Below, piece by piece: positions 34,251 to 40,877 of a stretch of 64,000 nucleotides of DNA; the first letter of the stretch is position 1, and each line of letters begins with the position of its first letter. The notes under the pieces are model-generated. The model searched no databases. It saw nothing but the letters and a program-made list of their open reading frames with translations, and was not told the DNA's origin. The stretch is taken from the NCBI GenBank assembly GCA_900545585.1, contig UQZR01000008.1:1-64000 (forward strand). The letters are read 5' to 3'. This stretch comes from an uncultured Eubacteriales bacterium (GTDB lineage Bacteria > Bacillota > Clostridia > Oscillospirales > Oscillospiraceae). The position numbers and the translations under genes are program-made.

Positions 34251-36075
34251 CGCACTTTCCTCCTACCAGCAGATTGGCACCGCAGCCATTGCAGTGGGTG
34301 CGGCAGTCCGGTGTGGTCACGGACTCATAGGCTTTATGGCGCTCCCGCAGGAGGTACTGCTCCGTGACGCCGGAGGAGATCATGCTCCACGGCATCAGCT
34401 CGTCCTCCGGACGGGTGCGGTTGGCGTAAAAATGCGGGTCAAGGCCGCACTCGTCGAAAGCCTCCAGCCAACGGTCCAGGGAGAAATACTCCTCCCAGGC
34501 GTCAAGCTTTGCACCTTTACGCCACGCCGTTTCCAGCACCTTCCCCAGCCGCCGGTCACCGCGCGCCAGCACCGCCTCCAGAAAGCTGGTGTCGGAGTCG
34601 TGCCAGTTATAGGTGACGGTCTTGGTCTTGATGGCCTCCCGCAGCAGGGCCACGCGGCGCTCGTACTCCGCCTTGGAGATCTGGGGCTCCCACTGGAAGG
34701 CGGTGTGGGGCTTGGGCACGAACCAGCTGGTGGACACGGTGATGCGGACGCCGCGCTGCTTGTTCTGGGCACTCTCCCGCCAAGCGTGCATGACGCGGGC
34801 GGCCACATCGGCGATGCCCAGCACGTCCTCGTCCGTCTCCGTGGGCAGGCCCAGCATAAAGTACAGCTTCACGGCGCTGTATCCGCCGGCAAAGGCGGTG
34901 CGGCAGCTTTGCAGCAGGTCATCCAGCGTCACGTTCTTGTTGATGACATCCCGCAGGCGCTGGGTGCCGGCCTCCGGCGCGAAGGTCAGGCCCGTCTTAC
35001 GGCCCTTGGCCAGACGCTGCATCAGCTCCATGGAGAAGTTGTCCGCCCGCAGAGACGGCAGGGACAGGCTGACGTGGCGCTGGTCGCAGAAGGGCTCCAG
35101 CTCATCGCACAGCGTGGTCAGCGGCGGGTAGTCGCTGGTGGACAGGCTGGACAGCGTCACCTCCTGATAGCCGGTGTCATCGCAGGCGCGGACGCAGTAA
35201 TCGGCGCACAGGTCGCGGCTGCGGTTGCGGACAGGGCGGTAGACGTAGCCCGCCTGACAGAACCGGCAGCCCCGGATACAGCCGCGGAACAGCTCCAGCG
35301 TCACGCGGTCCTGCACGATCTCCGTGCTGGGGACGATGGTCTTGACGGGGAAATAGGACTTGTCCATGTCGTGGACGATGCGCTTTGTCACATGGGCCGG
35401 TGCGCCGTCCTTCGGGGTGATGGCGGCCACGGTGCCGTCCTCGTGGTATGTGACATCGTAGAGGCTGGGAACGTAGACGCCGTCCAGCCGGGCGGCGGCC
35501 CGCAGCAGCTGCTGCTTGCTCCACCCCTCCCGCCGGGCGGTGCGGTACAGCTCCACCAGCTCCACCGTCAGGTCCTCGCCCTCGCCCAGGCTCACAAGGT
35601 CGATAAAGTCGGCGATAGGCTCGGCGTTGTACATGGCGGTGCCGCCGGCGATGACCAGCGGCGAAAGGCCGGTGCGCTCCGCCGCGTGCAGCGGGATGCC
35701 CGCCAGATCCAGCATGTTCAGGATGGCGGGGAACGCCATCTCATAGCCCACGGAAAAGGCCACAATGTCAAAATCGGTGATGGGGTCGCCGGATTCCAGC
35801 GCGAACAGCGGCATAGCCGCCTTGCGCATCTCCTCCTCCATGTCGCCCCAGGGGGCGAACACGCGCTCACACCAGACGCCGTCCATCTCGTTCATGACGC
35901 CGTACAGGATCCGCATGCCCAGATTGGACATGCCGATCTCGTAGGTGTCGGGGAAACAGAAGGCGATGCGGGTGTCCACCTGCGTCTTGTCCTTCAGCAC
36001 GGCGTTATATTCGCCGCCCACGTAGCGGGCGGGCTTCTGCACCCGAGGCAGGATGCGTTCCAGTCGCTTATCCAC
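34243..36075 (-). CDS. TIGR03960 B12-binding/radical SAM protein
   Basis: Protein of 610 aa. An N-terminal cobalamin-binding-like domain (from FPDTYEIGMSNLGMRILYG) precedes a radical SAM domain with CIRGCRFC and a C-terminal segment ending CRTHCNGCGANLL. ARYVGGEYN near the start is a family hallmark. The start chosen is GTG at complement 36073-36075, seven bases after AAGGAG; an ATG two codons earlier (36081) is only one base from that site. The reaction is unknown. Confidence 0.87.
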   Translation of the reverse strand: MDKRLERILPRVQKPARYVGGEYNAVLKDKTQVDTRIAFCFPDTYEIGMSNLGMRILYGVMNEMDGVWCERVFAPWGDMEEEMRKAAMPLFALESGDPITDFDIVAFSVGYEMAFPAILNMLDLAGIPLHAAERTGLSPLVIAGGTAMYNAEPIADFIDLVSLGEGEDLTVELVELYRTARREGWSKQQLLRAAARLDGVYVPSLYDVTYHEDGTVAAITPKDGAPAHVTKRIVHDMDKSYFPVKTIVPSTEIVQDRVTLELFRGCIRGCRFCQAGYVYRPVRNRSRDLCADYCVRACDDTGYQEVTLSSLSTSDYPPLTTLCDELEPFCDQRHVSLSLPSLRADNFSMELMQRLAKGRKTGLTFAPEAGTQRLRDVINKNVTLDDLLQSCRTAFAGGYSAVKLYFMLGLPTETDEDVLGIADVAARVMHAWRESAQNKQRGVRITVSTSWFVPKPHTAFQWEPQISKAEYERRVALLREAIKTKTVTYNWHDSDTSFLEAVLARGDRRLGKVLETAWRKGAKLDAWEEYFSLDRWLEAFDECGLDPHFYANRTRPEDELMPWSMISSGVTEQYLLRERHKAYESVTTPDCRTHCNGCGANLLVGGKCDV

Positions 36076-36114
36076 GGTCATTCTCCTTGCGGTGTATTTC
36101 GGTAACAGTTTATT

Positions 36115-36744
36115 TTACCTGTTTTTTGTCGGTTTGGCAAGGCGGCGGGGCAAAAAAACTTCCGGCGGCAGGCTGCGGTACGCCAGCCACAGCGCTCCCA
36201 GCAGGAGGAACAGGCCGCTGCCGGTGGTCAGCACCAGCCAGAGGCACAGCGCCAGCAGCGCCGACGATGCGGCCAGCCCTACGGCGGCGGCTACGCGGTC
36301 GGCGGTGTAGGGCTCTGTCAGGTATGCCGTGGCCAGCCACAGGATGCGGCCGCCGTCCATGGGACGCACCGGCAGCAGGTTCAGAACGCCCAGCACCATC
36401 TGGGCGCCGGCGAACAGCGTCAGCGCCTCTCTGCCGGTAAGGCTCAGCAGCACCCACAGCAGCAGGTTCATCAGCGGCCCCGCGGCGGCGCTGAGCAGCT
36501 CCGCGCCGTAGGACAGGCGGTGCAGCTCCGGCACGTACAGCGATGCGCCCAGGCCGGTGAGGGTGAAGCGGGCGGCACGGACGCCGCACAGGCGCAGCAC
36601 CGCGTAGTGGGCCAGTTCGTGGAGCAGGGCCGCCGGCAGCAGCGCCGCCAGCAGGATGGGCGTATCCGTCAGCAGCAGGAAAAGCGCCGGCGTCAGCAGC
36701 GCGGAGGGACGGACGCAAACGGTGACATCAGGAGAACGTGACAT
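36115..36744 (-). CDS. M50 site-2 protease, SpoIVFB-like
   Basis: Membrane zinc protease of 209 aa with HELAH at residues 42-46 and PMDGG at 128-132 (Asp130), matching the HExxH and NPxDG motifs of SpoIVFB, which cuts pro-SigmaK. It has several membrane helices and no C-terminal CBS domain, unlike Bacillus SpoIVFB. It overlaps the upstream M23 gene by 17 bases without a clear ribosome site, so it is probably coupled. The paired M23 gene and the following TIGR03960/TIGR03936 genes match the spoIVFAB neighbourhood in Firmicutes. Confidence 0.85.
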   Translation of the reverse strand: MSRSPDVTVCVRPSALLTPALFLLLTDTPILLAALLPAALLHELAHYAVLRLCGVRAARFTLTGLGASLYVPELHRLSYGAELLSAAAGPLMNLLLWVLLSLTGREALTLFAGAQMVLGVLNLLPVRPMDGGRILWLATAYLTEPYTADRVAAAVGLAASSALLALCLWLVLTTGSGLFLLLGALWLAYRSLPPEVFLPRRLAKPTKNR

Positions 36745-37597
36745 AGTAGACGGGGTTCAGGTAAGTGCTGCCGCGGTGCAGCTCAAAGTGGAGGTGAGGA
36801 CCGGTGGCGCGGCCGGTATCGCCCACCTCGGCGATGGGATCGCCCCGCGACACCTGCTGTCCGGCGGAGGCGGTGACGCGGGTGCAGTGGGCGTACAGCG
36901 TGGAAAAGCCGTTGGCGTGGGCGACGGCGACGTAGCGGCCCAGATCGCTGCTCTCCCCCACGGCGGTGACGGCGCCGTCGGCAAAGCTGGACACCACCGC
37001 GCCCTCCGGCGCGGCGATGTCCAGCCCGTAGTGAAAGCGGCTGACGCCCTCCAGCGGATCGGTGCGGAGGCCGAAGCCGGAGGACAGCTGCCCCTCTACC
37101 GGCGCAGTATAGGCGAAGCCCAGTACCTGCTGGAGCAGCTCCGCATCGGCGGGCTGCGCCTCCGGCGTGCAGGCGGCGGACGTGGGCGACGGCGACGCCG
37201 TCACCTCTTCCGAGCCGAACACCGCGGTATAGGCGTCGGTCAGCGCGCCGCCGATGGCGCCCTCCTCCGAGAAGGCGCGGCCCGCAGCAGAGAACACCTC
37301 CACAAAGTCGGTATCGGCCCCCAGCAGATCCAGCACCCGTGTGCGATAGCGGTCCAGCACGTCGGGCATCAGCAGCTTGACGGCGATAGCCACCACCAAC
37401 AGGACACCGCTGACCAGCAGCTGTACCATGCGGCGCTTCTCCTGCGGAGATGCCGGTTTCCGGGCTGCGGGCTTGCCCGCAGCAGGGCGCGGCGGCTGGG
37501 GCGGACGGCGGCTGTCTGCTGCGGTGCGGACACGGGCGCGGTAGGCCGCGCGGCGGGCCGCCGTCCGGCGCTGCGGCGCCGTGGAACGCTGTGCCAT
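36728..37597 (-). CDS. M23 (LytM) peptidase-like protein, SpoIVFA-like
   Basis: Protein of 289 aa: a basic, Pro/Ala/Arg-rich cytoplasmic segment (1-56), one membrane helix (about 57-77), a linker, and a C-terminal M23 domain. The zinc motifs look intact: HYGLD and GPHLHFE. In Bacillus SpoIVFA the LytM domain is considered non-catalytic, so this one may still cut peptidoglycan. The start at complement 37595-37597 has GGGAGGTG upstream. Its position before an M50 protease and a SigmaE-like -10 box argue for a sporulation role, but a vegetative wall enzyme remains possible. Confidence 0.82.
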   Translation of the reverse strand: MAQRSTAPQRRTAARRAAYRARVRTAADSRRPPQPPRPAAGKPAARKPASPQEKRRMVQLLVSGVLLVVAIAVKLLMPDVLDRYRTRVLDLLGADTDFVEVFSAAGRAFSEEGAIGGALTDAYTAVFGSEEVTASPSPTSAACTPEAQPADAELLQQVLGFAYTAPVEGQLSSGFGLRTDPLEGVSRFHYGLDIAAPEGAVVSSFADGAVTAVGESSDLGRYVAVAHANGFSTLYAHCTRVTASAGQQVSRGDPIAEVGDTGRATGPHLHFELHRGSTYLNPVYYVTFS

Positions 37598-37621
37598 ACG
37601 GATACACCTCCCTTCCGGCAC

Positions 37622-37650
37622 AGTGTATGCGCGCCTGTCCGGCGTTAGAC
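37622..37650 (-). promoter_or_regulatory. Possible SigmaE-type promoter of the SpoIVFA/SpoIVFB-like pair
   Basis: CATACACT on the minus strand (complement 37622-37629) fits the SigmaE -10 pattern CATACANT exactly and lies 24 bases before the ATG. The region 14 bases upstream, GTCTAAC, is a weak -35. It sits in a perfect dyad CCGGCGT/ACGCCGG (37639-37655). Confidence 0.45.
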
Positions 37651-37710
37651 GCCGGAACGGCTCCAGATCGGCAGCAAAATACAGGGGGTGCAGGGGCGGG
37701 GAAATTTTCC

Positions 37711-37739
37711 TTGACAGCAGGCGCATTTGCGCCTATAAT
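37711..37739 (+). promoter_or_regulatory. Consensus promoter of tRNA-Pro
   Basis: Perfect TTGACA (37711-37716), 17 bases, perfect TATAAT (37734-37739), 12 bases before the tRNA. The spacer holds the dyad GGCGCA/TGCGCC. Confidence 0.88.
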
Positions 37740-37750
37740 AGAACGGCTGA

Positions 37751-37826
37751 CGGGGTGTAGCGCAGTTGGTAGCGCGCTTGGTTCGGGACCAAGAGGCCGG
37801 GGGTTCAAGTCCCCCCACTCCGACCA
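37751..37826 (+). tRNA. tRNA-Pro (anticodon CGG)
   Basis: Seventy-six bases fold as a cloverleaf: acceptor CGGGGTG with CACTCCG, D arm GCGC/GCGC, anticodon stem CTTGG/CCAAG around loop TTCGGGA, T stem GGGGG/CCCCC with loop TTCAAGT, and an encoded CCA at 37824-37826. Anticodon CGG reads CCG codons, which are frequent in this GC-rich genome. Confidence 0.97.
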
Positions 37827-37827
37827 C

Positions 37828-37860
37828 AAAACAGGCACGACCTCCAGTCGTGCCTGTTTT
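37828..37860 (+). terminator. Terminator of tRNA-Pro
   Basis: Fourteen-base perfect stem AAAACAGGCACGAC, loop CTCCA, complement ending TTTT, directly after the CCA. Confidence 0.88.
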
Positions 37861-37906
37861 GCCCTGAAGATTTCGCCGATATTTCGGCTTTTATGAGGTA
37901 TTTTCG

Positions 37907-38299
37907 ATGGTACATAGCAAAAGGAAACAGGGCTTCACGCTGATGGAGATGCTCATCGTGGTGGCCATCATTGCGGTGCTGGCGGCGATTGCCATCCCCG
38001 CCATGGGCAGAAGCATCCACAAAGCCAAGGAGTCGGCAGATCTGGCCAACGTGCGGGCCTATTATGCCTATTTGCAGCAGGACTACATGTCCACCGGAAC
38101 CTACCGCGACTTCGGGCTCAGCTGGGAGTACAACGTCACCGATACCATCACGTACGACGATGGCACCACGGTAAAGCTCCAGACCGGCTACGTGGCCGTG
38201 GCCGTGCCCACGGCGGAGGCGCAGAATACCACCTCCGGCTATCAGGTCCACTACATCTGCAGCAAGGGCGATCTGACCTACACCTTCGGCGAGAAGTGA
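37907..38299 (+). CDS. Orphan type IV prepilin-like protein
   Basis: Protein of 130 aa with a class III signal: MVHSKRKQG, cleavage before Phe10, then FTLMEMLIVVAIIAVLAAIA and Pro, including the Glu expected at mature position 5. The mature part is short with no disulfide pair, so a minor pilin or pseudopilin is as likely as a major pilin. GAGGT lies seven bases before the ATG. No prepilin peptidase, assembly ATPase or other pilin gene is nearby. It stands between tRNA-Pro and a mobile-element remnant and ends at a hairpin. Confidence 0.88.
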   Translation: MVHSKRKQGFTLMEMLIVVAIIAVLAAIAIPAMGRSIHKAKESADLANVRAYYAYLQQDYMSTGTYRDFGLSWEYNVTDTITYDDGTTVKLQTGYVAVAVPTAEAQNTTSGYQVHYICSKGDLTYTFGEK

Positions 38300-38333
38300 G
38301 CCGTCTGCGGAGAATCGCATCATACATATGTAA

Positions 38334-38370
38334 AAGGAGAGTCTGTGACGCAATGCCACAGGCTCTCTTT
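38334..38370 (+). terminator. Terminator of the prepilin gene
   Basis: Stem GGAGAGTCTGTG with CACAGGCTCTCT (two G/T pairs), nine-base loop, then TTT. Confidence 0.7.
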
Positions 38371-38803
38371 ATGTGTGTCGGGCGGCCGGCGTCACGTCGG
38401 AACAGGCCGTTCTCCTGCGTGACCCGCCCCGTATCCACGCCGCGCCATGTGTCCGCATCCTCTCCCGCCAGCTCGTCGATGCTCCGGCCGGTGGAGAGCT
38501 GCCGGCTCTTGACATTCAAGGCATTTCGTAGTATATCTGCAGTATAGAGTTCGCTATTTGTGGTGTCTGACCCTCTATGGGTTTTGAGGTGCTCGGTACC
38601 ACGAATGTCGAGCTCTTTTTCTGTAATCGCATCATGCAGATATAGTCTCTGCGTCTGCGGATCACGCTGAAGCATAACGGCGGTATACATTTTTTCAGCA
38701 GATGTTCCAACCGTGACCGGGGCGGCCACAGGGATCCATTCCAGCTCATGCGCATTTTTCACATTTTGGTAAACAACGACACCATTCACACAGGACAGCG
38801 CTT
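38371..38803 (-). pseudogene. Remnant of a phage/ICE polyvalent (MuF-like) protein
   Basis: An open minus-strand frame without a plausible start or ribosome site encodes KKALSCVNGVVVYQNVKNAH, then IPVAAPVTVGTSAEKMYTAV, RLYLHDAITEKE and SELYTADILRNALNVKS. This pattern resembles the C-terminal domain of large polyvalent or MuF-type proteins of tailed phages and integrative elements (recognition by eye). It is truncated at both ends, lower in GC than its surroundings, and lies between the prepilin terminator and the promoter of the B3/B4 gene. It fills most of the 593-base interval 38300-38892. Confidence 0.5.
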
Positions 38804-38819
38804 TTTTCTTTACAGGCCC

Positions 38820-38848
38820 TTGGCAAACGGCGGCAAGAGGTCTATAAT
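38820..38848 (+). promoter_or_regulatory. Promoter of the B3/B4 gene
   Basis: TTGGCA (38820-38825), 17 bases, TATAAT (38843-38848), 44 bases before the start. Confidence 0.7.
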
Positions 38849-38892
38849 ACCCGCAACAGAACGGGAAAGCCGGAAAAAAAGGAGGCAACCAC

Positions 38893-39606
38893 ATGTACTA
38901 TCAGGTATCCCAGGAATTTTTTGAGAAGCTGCCCAACGCCTGCTTCGGTGCAGTGGCCGTGCGGGGGCTGGACAATACCCACGACATCCCCCAGCTGGAG
39001 CAGATGCTGGCGGAGAACGTGGCCGCCTGCGAAGCGTATTTCGCGGGAAAGAAGCCCAAGGAGACGGAGGATATCCTCCCCTACCGCAACGCCTTTACGG
39101 CGCTGGGCATCAACCCCAACAAGTTCCTGTGCTCCATTGAAGCGCTGCTGACCCGTATTGCCAAGGGCAAGGGCTTCCCCCACATCAACGCCGCCGTGGA
39201 TCTGGGCAACGCCGTGTCCATCAAGCACCGGCTGCCCATGGGCGCCCACGATCTGGACACCATCGATGAAGGGCTGGACGTGCGCCTGGCCAAGGAGGGC
39301 GACACCTTCATTCCTTTCGGCAGTACGGAGGAGGAGACACCGGACATGGGCGAGGCGGTGTACGCCTCCGGCAGCGAGATCCGCACCCGCCGCTGGACGT
39401 GGCGGCAGTCGGAGCGGGGCAAGATCACAGAGGAGACCAAAGCCATCCTGTTCCCCATCGACGGCTTCTCCGATGTGAACGCCGACGAGGTGCAGGCCGC
39501 CGCGGACGAGCTGGCGGCGCTGCTGCACAGGTTCTTCGGGGACGGCATCGAGATCGAGGCCGGCGTTGTCACCAGGGATTCCCCACGGTTTGAGTTCTTC
39601 AAATGA
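38893..39606 (+). CDS. B3/B4 tRNA-binding-domain protein
   Basis: Stand-alone protein of 237 aa with the B3/B4 domain found in the beta subunit of phenylalanyl-tRNA synthetase. Seen: PYRNAFTALGINPNKFLCSIEALLTRI, INAAVDLGNAVSIKHRLPMG and the C-terminal TRRWTWRQSERGKITEETKA. Free-standing members are thought to act in trans on amino acids or tRNA, but no function is established. AAAGGAGG precedes the ATG. It is a single-gene unit between two hairpins. Confidence 0.88.
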   Translation: MYYQVSQEFFEKLPNACFGAVAVRGLDNTHDIPQLEQMLAENVAACEAYFAGKKPKETEDILPYRNAFTALGINPNKFLCSIEALLTRIAKGKGFPHINAAVDLGNAVSIKHRLPMGAHDLDTIDEGLDVRLAKEGDTFIPFGSTEEETPDMGEAVYASGSEIRTRRWTWRQSERGKITEETKAILFPIDGFSDVNADEVQAAADELAALLHRFFGDGIEIEAGVVTRDSPRFEFFK

Positions 39607-39609
39607 GCA

Positions 39610-39646
39610 AAAAAATCCCCCACGGCGGTGCCGTGGGGGATTTTTT
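39610..39646. terminator. Bidirectional terminator between the B3/B4 gene and icd
   Basis: Seventeen-base perfect stem AAAAAATCCCCCACGGC, loop GGT, complement ending in six T. Confidence 0.92.
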
Positions 39647-39654
39647 ATGCGTAT

Positions 39655-40875
39655 TTACCGGGCCAGCAGCATCTCCAGCCGCGCGCGGATGAGGGCGATG
39701 AGCCGGTCATTGTCCGGCATCTCCTTCAGCTCCGCCGGGTCGCACAGAGGCGCCAGATCCTCGGAGAGATAGCCTTCCTCGAACACGTCCAGCCCCGCCT
39801 GATAGAGACAATCGGCAAAATGCACCAGCGCGGCGCTGCCATCCAGCTCGCCCCGCTTTTTCAGGGCGCCGGACCACGCCGCCATGGTGGCCAGCGGGTT
39901 GGTGGACACCTTTTCCCCCTTGCGCCAGCGGTAGAAATGGTCGGTGACGGTGCCGTGGGCTGCCTCGTACTCGAAGTTGCCGTCCGGCGACACCAGCACA
40001 CTGGTCATCATGGGCAGAGATCCGGACGCGGCGGCGATGAGGTCGCTCATCACGTCGCCGTCGTAGTTCTTGCAGGCCCAGATGATGCCGCCGGAGGAGC
40101 GGATGACCTTGGCGGCCACATCGTCAATGAGGGCGTAGCGGTAATGCAGCCCCGCCTGCTCAAAGGCGGCGCGGTACTCCTCGTCGAACACCTTCTGGAA
40201 CAGCAGCTTGAAGGTCTGGTCGTAGTCCTTGGAGATGGTGTCCTTGGAGGAGAACCAGACATCCTGCCGCACGTCCAGCGCGTAGGCGAAGCAGCAGCGG
40301 GCGAAGGACAGGATGGAGTCGTCCCGGTTGTGCATGGCCTGCAAAACGCCGGGGCCGTTGAAATCGTAGACGGTCTGGCGGCTCAGCTCCGCGCCGTGCT
40401 CATCGGTGAACACCAGCTCCGCCTTACCGGGGCCGGGGACGCGGTACTCCACGGCCTTATATACGTCGCCGTAGGCGTGGCGGGCGATGGTGATGGGCTT
40501 TTTCCAGCAGGTCACCACCGGCTTCACACGGGAAATGAGGATAGGGGCGCGGAACACCGTGCCGTCCAGCGCCGCACGGATGGTGGCGTTGGGGGACTTC
40601 CAGAGCTGCTTGAGGCCGTACTCCTCCTGCCGCTGGTAGTTGGGGGTGATGGTGGCGCACTTCACGCCCACATGGAGGCGCTTGATGGCCTCCGCCGCCT
40701 GCCGGGTCACGGCATCCTCCGTCCTGTCCCGGTTGGGCAGGGACAGGTCGTAGTACTCGGTGTTCAGGTCTACAAAGGGCTTTATCAGCTGGTCCTTTAT
40801 CATTCCCCACAGGATGTGGGTCATCTCATCGCCGTCCAGCTCGGCGATGGGGACAGGCATTTTGATCTTTTCCAT
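39655..40875 (-). CDS. icd: NADP-dependent isocitrate dehydrogenase (eukaryotic-type)
   Basis: Homodimeric IDH of 406 aa making 2-oxoglutarate from isocitrate. It opens PVPIAELDGDEMTHILWGMI and carries TITPNYQRQEEYGLKQLWKSPN and IWACKNYDGDVMSD, as in the mitochondrial/cytosolic NADP-IDH group and unlike the E. coli enzyme. NADP preference is inferred from the group. It starts two bases after acn and is translationally close to it; with divergent citrate synthase it completes the oxidative route to glutamate. Confidence 0.93.
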   Translation of the reverse strand: MEKIKMPVPIAELDGDEMTHILWGMIKDQLIKPFVDLNTEYYDLSLPNRDRTEDAVTRQAAEAIKRLHVGVKCATITPNYQRQEEYGLKQLWKSPNATIRAALDGTVFRAPILISRVKPVVTCWKKPITIARHAYGDVYKAVEYRVPGPGKAELVFTDEHGAELSRQTVYDFNGPGVLQAMHNRDDSILSFARCCFAYALDVRQDVWFSSKDTISKDYDQTFKLLFQKVFDEEYRAAFEQAGLHYRYALIDDVAAKVIRSSGGIIWACKNYDGDVMSDLIAAASGSLPMMTSVLVSPDGNFEYEAAHGTVTDHFYRWRKGEKVSTNPLATMAAWSGALKKRGELDGSAALVHFADCLYQAGLDVFEEGYLSEDLAPLCDPAELKEMPDNDRLIALIRARLEMLLAR

Positions 40876-40877
40876 CG

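Noticed and set aside
37751..38890. Integrated element bounded by a duplicated tRNA-Pro 3-prime end
   Set aside because: No second copy of the CCCCCACTCCGACCA end was found downstream, and no integrase gene. Only a remnant is claimed.
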